DNA of 6,477 nt. Origin: JBEKYH01 sp049511115. Its GTDB lineage: Bacteria; Planctomycetota; Phycisphaerae; Tepidisphaerales; Tepidisphaeraceae. Numbering within the stretch: the stretch's first letter is position 1; every line of letters starts with the position of its first letter. Below, piece by piece: positions 1-5,938 of this stretch. Location of the stretch: the NCBI GenBank assembly GCA_049511115.1, contig JBEKYH010000300.1:1-6477 (forward strand). Reading direction: 5' to 3'. The position numbers and the translations under genes were made by a program. The notes below the pieces were generated by a model. That model made no database searches and was not told the DNA's origin. It saw only the letters and a program-made list of their open reading frames with translations.

Positions 1-11
1 TTGTTCTTTTT

Positions 12-38
12 CTCCGCGTCCTCTGCGCCTCTGCGGTT
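12..38. repeat. 9-base-periodic dispersed intergenic repeat (three units)
   Basis: Three imperfect 9-base units lie head to tail: CTCCGCGTC, CTCTGCGCC and TCTGCGGTT. On the minus strand this reads as a GCAGAGGCGCAGAGGA-type string just downstream of the ispF stop, with an A-rich run after it. I recall similar CGCAGAGG strings as dispersed intergenic repeats in Planctomycetes and other environmental bacteria; that is memory, not a search result. It lies outside any gene I can support and may continue beyond the window edge. Its function is unknown. Confidence 0.5.
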
Positions 39-65
39 AGATCGAATTTTGCCAAACTACTGGCC

Positions 66-563
66 CTAATGCGCCATCGACGACTTCATGACCAGGACGA
101 TCGCGTGAGCCGCTATCGCTTCGCCCCGGCCGATGGCGTCGCAGGATTCGTTGGTGCCGGCTTTGATGTTGACCTGGCCGCCGATGAGAGTGGTGAGGGA
201 TTTGGTCATGGCGTCGCGGAAGGGAGAGAGGCGCGGGCGTTCGGCGAGGATGGTGATGTCGGCGTTGACGATTCCGTAGCCTTCGGCGGTCATTTTGTGA
301 TGGATGGCCTTCACAAAAACCTCGCTGGCGGCGTCTTTCCAATTGGGGTCGTTATTGGGGAACCACTGGCCGATGTCGCCCCAGGCCATCGCGCCGAGCA
401 TGGCGTCGCAGAGGGCGTGCAGGACCACGTCGCCGTCGCTGTGGGCGATGGGGCTGAGATTGTCGGCGACTTTAATGCCGCCGAGCATGAGCTTCCCGCC
501 GGTTTGGAGGCGGTGCAGGTCGTAGCCGTGGCCGATGCGAAATGGGGATTGGGCGGCGTGCAT
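66..563 (-). CDS. ispF: 2-C-methyl-D-erythritol 2,4-cyclodiphosphate synthase (IspF)
   Basis: IspF catalyses the fifth step of the MEP isoprenoid pathway. It cyclises CDP-methylerythritol 2-phosphate to MEcPP with release of CMP, as a soluble metal-dependent homotrimer. The protein is 165 residues, a usual length for the family. Visible motifs are GHGYDLHRL (metal ligands D15 and H17), HSDGDVVLHALCDAMLGA (H41 and third ligand H49), DIGQWFP (D63) and the C-terminal nucleotide-binding segment AGTNESCDAIGRGEAIAAH (E139, R146). That segment departs from the common E..GF.GRGEGIA form but keeps the Glu and GRGE. The chosen ATG overlaps the regulator's TGA by one base (TGATG). A TTG directly before it would add one residue and sits 8 bases after GGGAG, against 11 for the ATG, so the exact start is uncertain. 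The overlap implies translational coupling to the upstream sigma-54 activator. There is no separate promoter gap, so ispF is probably expressed from the two-component operon. Confidence 0.95.
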   Translation of the reverse strand: MHAAQSPFRIGHGYDLHRLQTGGKLMLGGIKVADNLSPIAHSDGDVVLHALCDAMLGAMAWGDIGQWFPNNDPNWKDAASEVFVKAIHHKMTAEGYGIVNADITILAERPRLSPFRDAMTKSLTTLIGGQVNIKAGTNESCDAIGRGEAIAAHAIVLVMKSSMAH

Positions 564-1945
564 CAAAGTCCATACTCCCGGATTTTACGGTAGAGGGTGC
601 GCTCGCCGATGCCGAGGATTTTGGCGGCCTGCTCGCGGTTGCCGTTGGTGAGCTTGAGGGTGTTGCGGATCAGTTCGCGCTCGGCCTGCTCCAGGCTGAT
701 GCCGACGAGGTTATCCATGCCGGTGGAAAGAGCCCCCCCACCGCCGCCACTGGGGCGGACCTCGACAGGCAGGCTGGATGGGCCAAGGTCCTCGTCATCC
801 TTTGACAGCACGACCATATTCTCCACTACATTGCGAAGCTGCCGCACGTTGCCGGGCCAGGAATATCCGATGAGGGCTTGTAAGGTTTCCGGCTTGAGGC
901 CGACTGGTTTCTTACCGTATTTCTCGGCGGCCTGCTTCATGAAAAAGTGGATGAGGAGCGGGATATCCTCGCGGCGCTCGCGCAGGGGCGAGATGACGAT
1001 GGTGACGCCTTTGATGCGGAAATAGAGGTCTTCGCGGAACTGCTTGTCCGCGACCATTTCGTCGAGCTTGCGGTTGGTCGCGCTTATGAGGCGGACATCC
1101 ACCTGGATCGGGTCATTGCTGCCCAGGCGAACGACTTCGCCATTTTCCAGGACGCGCAGGAGCTTGGCCTGCATGGTCGTGGGCATGTCGCCGATCTCGT
1201 CCATGAAGAGGGTTCCGCCGTCGGCATGCTCAAAGCGGCCTTCGCGCTGGGTCTGAGCGCCGGTGAAGGAGCCTTTGACGTGGCCGAAGAGTTCGTCCTC
1301 CAGGATGCTCTCGGCAAGGCCGGCGCAATTGAGGGCCACGAGGCGCGCCTTGCGGCGGCGGCTGTTGTTATGGATGGCGCGGGCGATGAGCTCCTTGCCG
1401 GTGCCGCTTTCGCCCATGATGAGGACGGCGATATCGCTGGCGGCCACCTGCCGGGCGGTGGTGACGACGTTGCGCATGGCCTCGCTCTTGCCGACGATTC
1501 CCTCAAATCCCGCGCTCTCGGCGACCTGCTCCTCCAGGGCCTGATTCTCGCGCACCAGGGCGCTGCGTTCGGCGGCGCGATTCACCTGGGCGCGGAAATA
1601 ATCCAGGTCGAGCGGCTTTTCGATGTAGTCGTAGGCCCCGTCGTTGAGGGCCTTTTTGCAGGTGGGGATGTCGGCGTGGGCGGTCACCAGGATGACAGGA
1701 ACGCCGGGCAAATCGTGTTTGCTGAGTTTGAGGACTTCCAACCCGTCGGGGCGGCCTTCCATCATGAGGTCGGTGACGATCACGTCGAATTTGCGTTTGG
1801 CCAGCTTGCCCTGGGCTTCGGCAAAGTTATAGGCGACGTCGCATTTGTACCCCTGGCGCGTCAAGCCTTCGCACATCACCTGCGCGTGCTCGCGTTCGTC
1901 ATCGACAACCAGGATTTGCGATTGGTAGTGAGAAGGTTCGGACAT
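563..1945 (-). CDS. Sigma-54-dependent response regulator, NtrC family
   Basis: This 460-residue protein has the full three-part NtrC architecture. A receiver domain (about 10-125) carries acidic residues D15 and D16, phosphoacceptor D59, T88 and K110-P111. A short coiled linker (about 126-145) precedes an AAA+ sigma-54 activator domain (about 148-382). The AAA+ domain shows Walker A GESGTGKE (178-185), sigma-54-contacting loop GSFTGA (225-230, the GAFTGA motif with Ala to Ser at position 2), Walker B GGTLFMDEIGD (243-253), arginine-finger candidates R304 and R310, and WPGNVRQL (363-370). After a glycine-rich linker (399-404) comes a Fis-type helix-turn-helix (about 418-460, ending GERTLYRKIREYGL). 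Phosphorylation by the kinase encoded two bases upstream should trigger oligomerisation and ATP-driven opening of sigma-54 promoters. The ATG start gives a complete receiver domain; an AGGA lies 12 bases upstream, inside the kinase gene. The regulon cannot be told from this sequence, so the zraR, atoC and ntrC names are not assigned. Confidence 0.95.
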   Translation of the reverse strand: MSEPSHYQSQILVVDDEREHAQVMCEGLTRQGYKCDVAYNFAEAQGKLAKRKFDVIVTDLMMEGRPDGLEVLKLSKHDLPGVPVILVTAHADIPTCKKALNDGAYDYIEKPLDLDYFRAQVNRAAERSALVRENQALEEQVAESAGFEGIVGKSEAMRNVVTTARQVAASDIAVLIMGESGTGKELIARAIHNNSRRRKARLVALNCAGLAESILEDELFGHVKGSFTGAQTQREGRFEHADGGTLFMDEIGDMPTTMQAKLLRVLENGEVVRLGSNDPIQVDVRLISATNRKLDEMVADKQFREDLYFRIKGVTIVISPLRERREDIPLLIHFFMKQAAEKYGKKPVGLKPETLQALIGYSWPGNVRQLRNVVENMVVLSKDDEDLGPSSLPVEVRPSGGGGGALSTGMDNLVGISLEQAERELIRNTLKLTNGNREQAAKILGIGERTLYRKIREYGL

Positions 1946-1947
1946 AT

Positions 1948-2838
1948 TCAGCGGGTTTCCTGTACGGCAGCGGGAATCTTCTGCATCCGCGGCGTGGTAT
2001 GCAACTGGACCGTCGTTGCGGGCTGGGGCGCGGCCGGCAGGCGCAGGCTAAAATCCGATCCCTTTCCCGGAACGCTGGTAACAGTCAGCGTGCCGCCATG
2101 CTCCTCGGCGATCCGCCGGGCCATCGCCAGGCCCAGACCAGTTCCGCCGCGCTTGGTCGAATAATAGGCCTGGAAGATTTTGTCCAGCATGTCGGGGGCG
2201 ATTCCCGGCCCGGTGTCGATGCAATCGATGACCGCCTCGCCGCGATCGTCCGCCGCGCAGGAAAGAATCAGTTCGCCGCCATTGGGCATGGCCTGCACGG
2301 CGTTGATCATCAGATTGAGGATCGCCTGCTTGAGGATTTTACCATCGACGCTCGCGATGACGGGGACGGAATGTGGCCGGAGGCGGAGCTGAACGCGCTG
2401 GCGCTCGGCTTCGGGGGCGAAGAAATCGACGAGTTCTTCCAGAACGCGATTGAGGTCGGTCGGCTGACGATCGAGCTCGAGCTTGCCGGCGTAGCGTAAA
2501 AAGTCGTCGAGGATGTCGCGCAGGCGCGAGGTTTCGCGGCGGACCAGCGAGAGGCGGTTGCGCAGGCGGTCGTTAGCGCCGTCGAAGGAACCGAGGTCTT
2601 CCTGCAAGAGCTGGAGATTGAGGCCGACGGTGGAGAGGGGATTTTTGATTTCGTGGGCGAGGGCGCCGGTGAGGGTTCCCAATTCGGCCAGCCGCCGGGT
2701 TTGGCGAGCCTTGGCTTCAGCGGCGTCGGCGCGGGCGGATTCGGCCTTGATCCGCTTTCGCGCAAGACTTCCGACAACGGCGGCGGCCGCCAAACCGCCG
2801 GCCGATCCCGCCAGCAGGACTGGGAGAATCCAATTCAT
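1948..2838 (-). CDS. Membrane-anchored sensor histidine kinase (HisKA + HATPase_c)
   Basis: The 296-residue protein begins with one hydrophobic, Ala/Gly-rich segment (about 3-25), then basic residues and an Ala/Arg-rich helix (about 27-50). HisKA follows, with phosphoacceptor H62 in the H-box LAHEIKNPL. The ATP-binding domain shows the N-box LNLMINAVQ (N175, N179), G1 box DTGPGI (208-213), F-box F222 and G2 box GGTGLGLA (231-238). A tail of about 27 residues after 269 is probably disordered. There is no periplasmic loop, PAS or HAMP domain, so the kinase is anchored to the inner face of the membrane with no visible sensor. It probably depends on a partner or on the membrane state for its signal. 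It ends two bases before the NtrC-type regulator, so the two are almost certainly a cognate pair and co-translated. The ATG lacks a good Shine-Dalgarno sequence, and no strong promoter is seen upstream, where REP-like repeats lie. I leave the gene symbol empty because NtrB, AtoS and ZraS types cannot be separated here. Confidence 0.93.
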   Translation of the reverse strand: MNWILPVLLAGSAGGLAAAAVVGSLARKRIKAESARADAAEAKARQTRRLAELGTLTGALAHEIKNPLSTVGLNLQLLQEDLGSFDGANDRLRNRLSLVRRETSRLRDILDDFLRYAGKLELDRQPTDLNRVLEELVDFFAPEAERQRVQLRLRPHSVPVIASVDGKILKQAILNLMINAVQAMPNGGELILSCAADDRGEAVIDCIDTGPGIAPDMLDKIFQAYYSTKRGGTGLGLAMARRIAEEHGGTLTVTSVPGKGSDFSLRLPAAPQPATTVQLHTTPRMQKIPAAVQETR

Positions 2839-2904
2839 GGGGCGGTGGCTAGAGTAGCGTGGGAGGGGCGGTTTGTCCCGTTGGGGGTGAGACGGTGTGG
2901 CATA

Positions 2905-2945
2905 AGTCCCCTTTCCATGTACTCAGGGAGATGGTTAGGGTGAGG
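2905..2945 (-). repeat. REP-like palindromic element, copy A (inverted)
   Basis: Read on the minus strand this is the first of three related GC-rich intergenic elements. It shares 17 uninterrupted bases (TCTCCCTGAGTACATGG) with copy B at 3005-3021, and the flanking CCCTCACC edge also matches, with four differences in the 32 bases up to the shared end. Copies A and B face each other across about 44 bases, so together they could form a long imperfect hairpin. The element lies 67 bases upstream of the histidine kinase start, where it could affect mRNA or transcription. No transposase or coding capacity is present. Confidence 0.65.
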
Positions 2946-2989
2946 GTAGTTTTCGGCACGCCAACCCAAGTCGCATACGCCGGGGGGAA

Positions 2990-3040
2990 CCCTCACCCCG
3001 GCCCTCTCCCTGAGTACATGGGGAGGGGGATAAGAGGGAA
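2990..3040 (+). repeat. REP-like palindromic element, copy B
   Basis: The core is CCCTCACCCCGGCCCTCTCC, followed by a short spacer containing TGAGTACAT, then a G-rich arm GGGGAGGGGGA and a tail ATAAGAGGGA. The C-rich and G-rich arms can pair around the spacer. Copy A is the same element in opposite orientation, and copy C shares the layout in the same orientation. C-rich/G-rich palindromes of this style are recalled as dispersed intergenic repeats in many environmental bacteria; membership in a named family is not established here. Confidence 0.7.
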
Positions 3041-3099
3041 AGCCATCGCCCTAGAGCGGTCGGGGAGAGATTTCTGGGTTGCAGGTCACGGCGGCAAAG

Positions 3100-3149
3100 C
3101 CCCCTCCCTGGCCCTCCCCCGGAAATACCGGGGGCGGGGAAAGAAGGGA
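3100..3149 (+). repeat. REP-like palindromic element, copy C
   Basis: This copy has the same order as copy B: a TGGCCCTCCCCC arm, an AT-rich loop, a GGGGGCGGGGA arm and an AAGAAGGGA tail. The central hairpin pairs 3112-3122 with 3128-3138 around the loop AAATA, 10 of 11 pairs matching. It lies 25 bases past the stop of the minus-strand cold-shock gene, so it could stabilise or end that transcript. The minus strand has no T-run after the stem, so it is not a standard intrinsic terminator. Confidence 0.65.
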
Positions 3150-3173
3150 TGAGCGTGTCGACCTGTTGGGAGG

Positions 3174-3401
3174 TTAGACCTTTACCGCCTTGGGCTTGGG
3201 GGCCAGGCGCTTGACGTTGATGGCGGAAAGGCCTTTGGCGCCGGCGACCGGTTCGTAATCGACGATCTCGCCGTCCTTTAATGCGCGAAAACCTTCGCCC
3301 TGGATGCTGGTGAAATGCACAAATACGTCCTGGCCTTCCTCGTTCAGGATGAAGCCAAAGCCTTTTTTCGAATCAAACCATTTCACGCTTCCGGTTGCCA
3401 T
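3174..3401 (-). CDS. Cold-shock domain protein (CspA family)
   Basis: This is a 75-residue single cold-shock domain, an OB-fold that binds single-stranded RNA or DNA and acts as an RNA chaperone. RNP1 is KGFGFI (13-18) and RNP2 is VFVHF (26-30), with the aromatic W8 in the opening MATGSVKWF segment. A short basic tail (KRLAPKPKAVKV) follows the domain. The ATG at 3401 is chosen because GGAG lies five bases upstream and it gives the canonical N-terminus. An in-frame ATG at 3422 would add seven residues without a ribosome site. It is monocistronic: a REP-like hairpin follows it, and a sigma-70-like promoter lies about 65 bases upstream of the start. The name Csp fits, but paralogue-level naming (cspA, cspC and so on) is not possible from sequence alone. 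Confidence 0.95.
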   Translation of the reverse strand: MATGSVKWFDSKKGFGFILNEEGQDVFVHFTSIQGEGFRALKDGEIVDYEPVAGAKGLSAINVKRLAPKPKAVKV

Positions 3402-3465
3402 ACACACTCCATGTCTCCCCATAAGACTCGATACTCAATCCACTTTAGATATGTGTCCCCAAGTA

Positions 3466-3493
3466 GATATACCGGCGGGGAATTAAAAGTCAA
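3466..3493 (-). promoter_or_regulatory. Sigma-70-like promoter for the cold-shock gene
   Basis: On the minus strand, TTGACT (3493-3488) is followed after 16 bases by TATATC (3471-3466). This matches the -35 consensus at five of six positions and the -10 at four of six. The implied start, near 3459, would leave a leader of about 58 bases before the cold-shock ATG. The local sequence is more AT-rich than the surroundings. This is a by-eye prediction. Confidence 0.5.
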
Positions 3494-3723
3494 CGAATTT
3501 AACACATCTTGCTGTTTCTTGTGGCCACTGCTCTTGCGACCCGTGCGCGCGCTGGGGACGACGCTTCGGGAAACTTCACTATCCATATACCTATTAGGCG
3601 GCAAACCATGGGTCTGAATCTATCAGGAAAAGAACTAATTCCCTGCTAGGAGGCGTTCCTCGACGCGAATCGGCCGCGTGAGTAGCCGGTGAAAGACCTT
3701 AGCCACATTCGACCCAGGTCCAA
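3494..3723. other. Gene-free divergent intergenic region
   Basis: This is the central part of the 400-base gap between the divergent cold-shock and transketolase genes. I see no ORF with coding character, tRNA, TPP-type riboswitch (no CTGAGA or ACCTGA core pair) or clear operator. Only a small hairpin is visible: GAGG pairs with CCTC around CGTT near 3651-3662. Short ORFs here are stretches reading through from the antisense of the cold-shock gene and lack ribosome sites. The length leaves room for an undetected small RNA or regulator sites. Confidence 0.4.
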
Positions 3724-3752
3724 TTGCCTTGGCGTTGTGAGCCTTGTATCTT
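3724..3752 (+). promoter_or_regulatory. Possible promoter for transketolase
   Basis: TTGCCT (3724-3729) and TATCTT (3747-3752) are spaced by exactly 17 bases. Each matches the sigma-70 consensus at four of six positions. Transcription would start near 3759, leaving a leader of about 43 bases that contains the GGAG ribosome site. The match is modest and other starts are possible. Confidence 0.35.
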
Positions 3753-3801
3753 GCCGCGACGGTAAGGATGACTTTATCCATCAACTTTTGCGGAGCAGAT
3801 T

Positions 3802-5745
3802 ATGAGTTTTGAGGCGGCTGTTAATCGTAAGGCTGTCGAAATCGGCAAGCTGTCCCTGGAGATGACGACTTCGGCCGGCAGTGGGCATCCATCCACGGCC
3901 CTTTCGCTGGCGCACATCATTACGGTATTGATGTACCACCAGATGCGCTGGGACCCCAAGGATCCCTGGAACGGGGCTTCCGATCGCCTGGTCCTTTCCG
4001 AGGGGCACGCCGTTCCGATCTTGTACGCCGCCTACGCTGACATTGGCGGATACATCGGCCGCAACAAGGCGGAGGCCCGGCCGATGACGCGCGCCGATGC
4101 CTTATCGCTCCGGGCGATTGACAGCCCCATCGACGGGCACCCGCACCCGCAGGTCGGCTTCCACTTTGCTGATGCGGCGACGGGATCGCTGGGGCAGGGC
4201 CTCAGCGTCGGCGCCGGCTTGGCCGCGGCGGCCCGCATGGACAGCCTCGACCGCAATATTTACGTCATCATCGGCGACGGCGAGAGCCGCGAGGGGCAGG
4301 TCTGGGAAGCGGCGGATTTTATCGCCGACCATGCCCTGACGCATGTGGTGCCGATTTTCAACTGCAACGAACTGGCCCAGAGCGACTGGGTTTCGCCGCA
4401 GCAGAGCTTTGAGACTCTGGCCGCCAAGCTCGCGGCGCATGGGTTTATCGTCCGCGTCATCGACGGGCATAGCCCGCTGGAAATCCGCGAGGCGCTCAGC
4501 GAATTGCCGGTTGTGCAGAACGGACATAGGCCGCTGGCGATTGTGGCCCGCACCATCAAAGGCTGGGGCGCCCACAGCGAACAAGGCATGGGCAAACATG
4601 GGACGCCCGTAAAGAAGGATAAGCTGCCCGAGGTGCTGGGCGAATTGGACCAGACGGCCCGCGACCTGGGCGTGGCGGATTTCAAGGCCAATGGCGAATT
4701 GAAGATCACCGCCCCCAAAGCGGCTCCGGCGCGGGAGACCAAGCCGATCAAGGCGGCGGGCGTGCTCGAAGGCCTCGCCAAGGTCGGGCTGGACAAGGAC
4801 TTCGCCGCCGGCAAGGCGATGGCAACGCGCAAGGTTTACGGCGCGGCCCTGGTGGCCTTGGGAGAGGCGGACCGGCGCGTGGTGGGACTGGACGCGGATG
4901 TGAAAAACTCCACGTTTGCCGAGTGGTTCGCCCACAAATTTCCGGCGCAATATGTTGAATGCAAGATTGCCGAACAAAACATGATCAACGCCGCGGCCGG
5001 ATTGGCGGCGGCGGGCAAGATTCCCTTCTGTTCGACGTTCGCCAAGTTTGTCGTTCGCGCGTATGACCAGCTTGAGATGGCCGTGATCAGCGGAGCCAAC
5101 ATCAAGGTGACGGGCAGCCACGCCGGCGTGACGCTGGCGGCCGATGGACCGAGCCAGATGTCGCTGCCGGACGTGGCGTTTGTGCGGTCGTTCTGCCACG
5201 CGAAGAATTTCAACGGCCGGCCGGCGATGAGCTATTTCTTTCCCTCCGACGCGGTGAGCTGTTACAAGATCACCGAGCTGATGGCCAACCTGGACGGCTG
5301 CTGCTACCAGCGCACCCTCCGCTCCGATACGAAACAGCTTTACAAGGCGGAGGAGAACTTTGAGGTAGGCGGATACAAAGTCGTCCGCGAAGGCAAGGAC
5401 TTGGTTTTCGTCTCCGCCGGTTACATGTTGCACGAGTGCATTCGCGCGGCGGATGAATTGGCGAAGAATGGCAAGAAGGCGACCGTCATCGACGCCTACA
5501 GCCTCCCCCTGAAGGACACGGGGATTCTGGACATTGCTGCGAGGAGTGGCGGGCGCATCATTACCGTCGAGGACAATTACTCCGGCGGCCTGGACGCGGA
5601 GCTTTCCTGCCAGATCGCCGAGAAAGGCGCGGGGATCAAGCTCAAGGGCATTTTCGTCCATAGCATTCCCAAGAGCGGCCGCGAGCCGGAGGAAGTGCTG
5701 AATTATCTGGGGATTGGGCTGAAGGCGATTTTGGAGGCGGTGTGA
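3802..5745 (+). CDS. tkt: Transketolase (animal-like type)
   Basis: Transketolase moves two-carbon ketol units between sugar phosphates in the non-oxidative pentose phosphate pathway, using thiamine diphosphate and a divalent metal. The protein has 647 residues in three domains. The N-terminal cofactor domain (about 1-280) shows GSGHPS (26-31), H69, DGHPHPQVGFHFADAATGSL (111-130), the metal-site motif GDGE (158-161), N189 and H266. A variable Ala/Lys-rich linker spans about 286-340. The pyrimidine-binding domain (about 341-510) carries the cofactor-activating Glu E391 in IAEQNM and the segment SHAGVTLAADGPSQMSLPD (439-457). The C-terminal domain includes VEDNYSGGLDAE (589-600). IAEQNM and DGPSQM follow the human TKT pattern more closely than E. 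coli TktA. GGAG, six bases before the ATG, supports the start. No transaldolase or other pentose-pathway gene is adjacent, and the gene is convergent with ettA. A specialised ketolase role cannot be excluded. Confidence 0.94.
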   Translation: MSFEAAVNRKAVEIGKLSLEMTTSAGSGHPSTALSLAHIITVLMYHQMRWDPKDPWNGASDRLVLSEGHAVPILYAAYADIGGYIGRNKAEARPMTRADALSLRAIDSPIDGHPHPQVGFHFADAATGSLGQGLSVGAGLAAAARMDSLDRNIYVIIGDGESREGQVWEAADFIADHALTHVVPIFNCNELAQSDWVSPQQSFETLAAKLAAHGFIVRVIDGHSPLEIREALSELPVVQNGHRPLAIVARTIKGWGAHSEQGMGKHGTPVKKDKLPEVLGELDQTARDLGVADFKANGELKITAPKAAPARETKPIKAAGVLEGLAKVGLDKDFAAGKAMATRKVYGAALVALGEADRRVVGLDADVKNSTFAEWFAHKFPAQYVECKIAEQNMINAAAGLAAAGKIPFCSTFAKFVVRAYDQLEMAVISGANIKVTGSHAGVTLAADGPSQMSLPDVAFVRSFCHAKNFNGRPAMSYFFPSDAVSCYKITELMANLDGCCYQRTLRSDTKQLYKAEENFEVGGYKVVREGKDLVFVSAGYMLHECIRAADELAKNGKKATVIDAYSLPLKDTGILDIAARSGGRIITVEDNYSGGLDAELSCQIAEKGAGIKLKGIFVHSIPKSGREPEEVLNYLGIGLKAILEAV

Positions 5746-5773
5746 TAGGTTCCAATCGGCCTCATGGCTCTTA

Positions 5774-5779
5774 TATAAT
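5774..5779 (+). promoter_or_regulatory. Perfect TATAAT -10 box upstream of micro-ORF
   Basis: TATAAT occurs exactly at this site within TTATATAATT, about 30 bases after the transketolase stop. The best -35 candidate, TTCCAA at 5750-5755 with an 18-base spacer, matches only three of six positions. A transcript would start near 5786 and reach the micro-ORF ATG after about 23 bases. The hexamer is convincing in this high-GC context, but activity is unproven. Confidence 0.35.
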
Positions 5780-5808
5780 TGGCTGCGGTGATTAGCTCGC
5801 CTCAAGAT

Positions 5809-5904
5809 ATGACCGCACACGAGCCGGCATGGGAAATAGCGCACTTGTTTCCCGACCAGGGGAACTGGTCGGAAGAAGAGTATCTTGCGTTGCCGTCTAA
5901 GTAG
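5809..5904 (+). pseudogene. Uma2-like (DUF820) N-terminal fragment, 31 codons
   Basis: This short reading frame encodes 31 residues including WEIAHLF and LFPDQGNWSEEEYLAL, then ends LPSK and a stop. The pattern LFP.QG.WSEEEYL.L is recalled as the start of Uma2-family (DUF820, PD-(D/E)XK nuclease-fold) proteins of Planctomycetes and other bacteria. Those normally continue with an NRLVEF.DG-type segment to roughly 190 residues. No frame after the TAG continues that homology before ettA begins at 5938, so the catalytic fold is missing. There is no clear Shine-Dalgarno sequence, but a TATAAT lies about 30 bases upstream. The simplest reading is the remnant of a gene truncated by deletion; an expressed microprotein is the alternative. 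The resemblance is from memory and needs a database comparison. Confidence 0.55.
5852..5872. repeat. Perfect 8-bp inverted repeat inside the micro-ORF
   Basis: CCGACCAG and CTGGTCGG are exact reverse complements separated by GGGAA. It is the only strong stem in the gap between the convergent transketolase and ettA genes. Neither strand has a T-run after it, so it is not a typical intrinsic terminator. It may simply reflect the codons of the Uma2-like segment. Confidence 0.5.
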
Positions 5905-5938
5905 ACCGCGTCTTCGCCGCCGAATAGCGGCCGTCTCA

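Noticed and set aside
947..2164. A 405-codon open frame antisense to the regulator and the end of the kinase
   Set aside because: It overlaps two clear genes on the opposite strand, has His/Ala/Gly-rich composition typical of antisense frames, and shows no recognisable domain.
2890..2912. A sigma-54 promoter around GTGTGGCATAAGTCCCC
   Set aside because: A TGGCA-like -24 element is present, but no TTGC-type -12 element follows at the required spacing.
3112..3138. An intrinsic terminator for the cold-shock gene
   Set aside because: The stem is strong but no T-run follows it on the minus strand, and its sequence matches the nearby REP-like copies.
2905..3149. A CRISPR array
   Set aside because: There are only three imperfect units, one inverted, with unequal spacing and no cas genes.
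2859..3152. A 97-codon plus-strand frame between the kinase and cold-shock genes
   Set aside because: It is a translation through the three REP-like repeats, with no ribosome site and no family resemblance.
3402..3422. An upstream ATG at 3422 that would extend the cold-shock protein by seven residues
   Set aside because: It has no Shine-Dalgarno sequence, while the ATG at 3401 has GGAG five bases before it and gives the canonical N-terminus.
3315..3617. Plus-strand frames (3304-3486, 3315-3617) and a minus-strand frame (3383-3604) around the cold-shock start
   Set aside because: They overlap the cold-shock gene or its promoter, lack ribosome sites and show no motif.
4102..5844. A 580-codon open frame antisense to transketolase
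   Set aside because: It mirrors a well-supported transketolase gene in high-GC DNA, and its translation shows no domain or motif. It is a codon-bias shadow.
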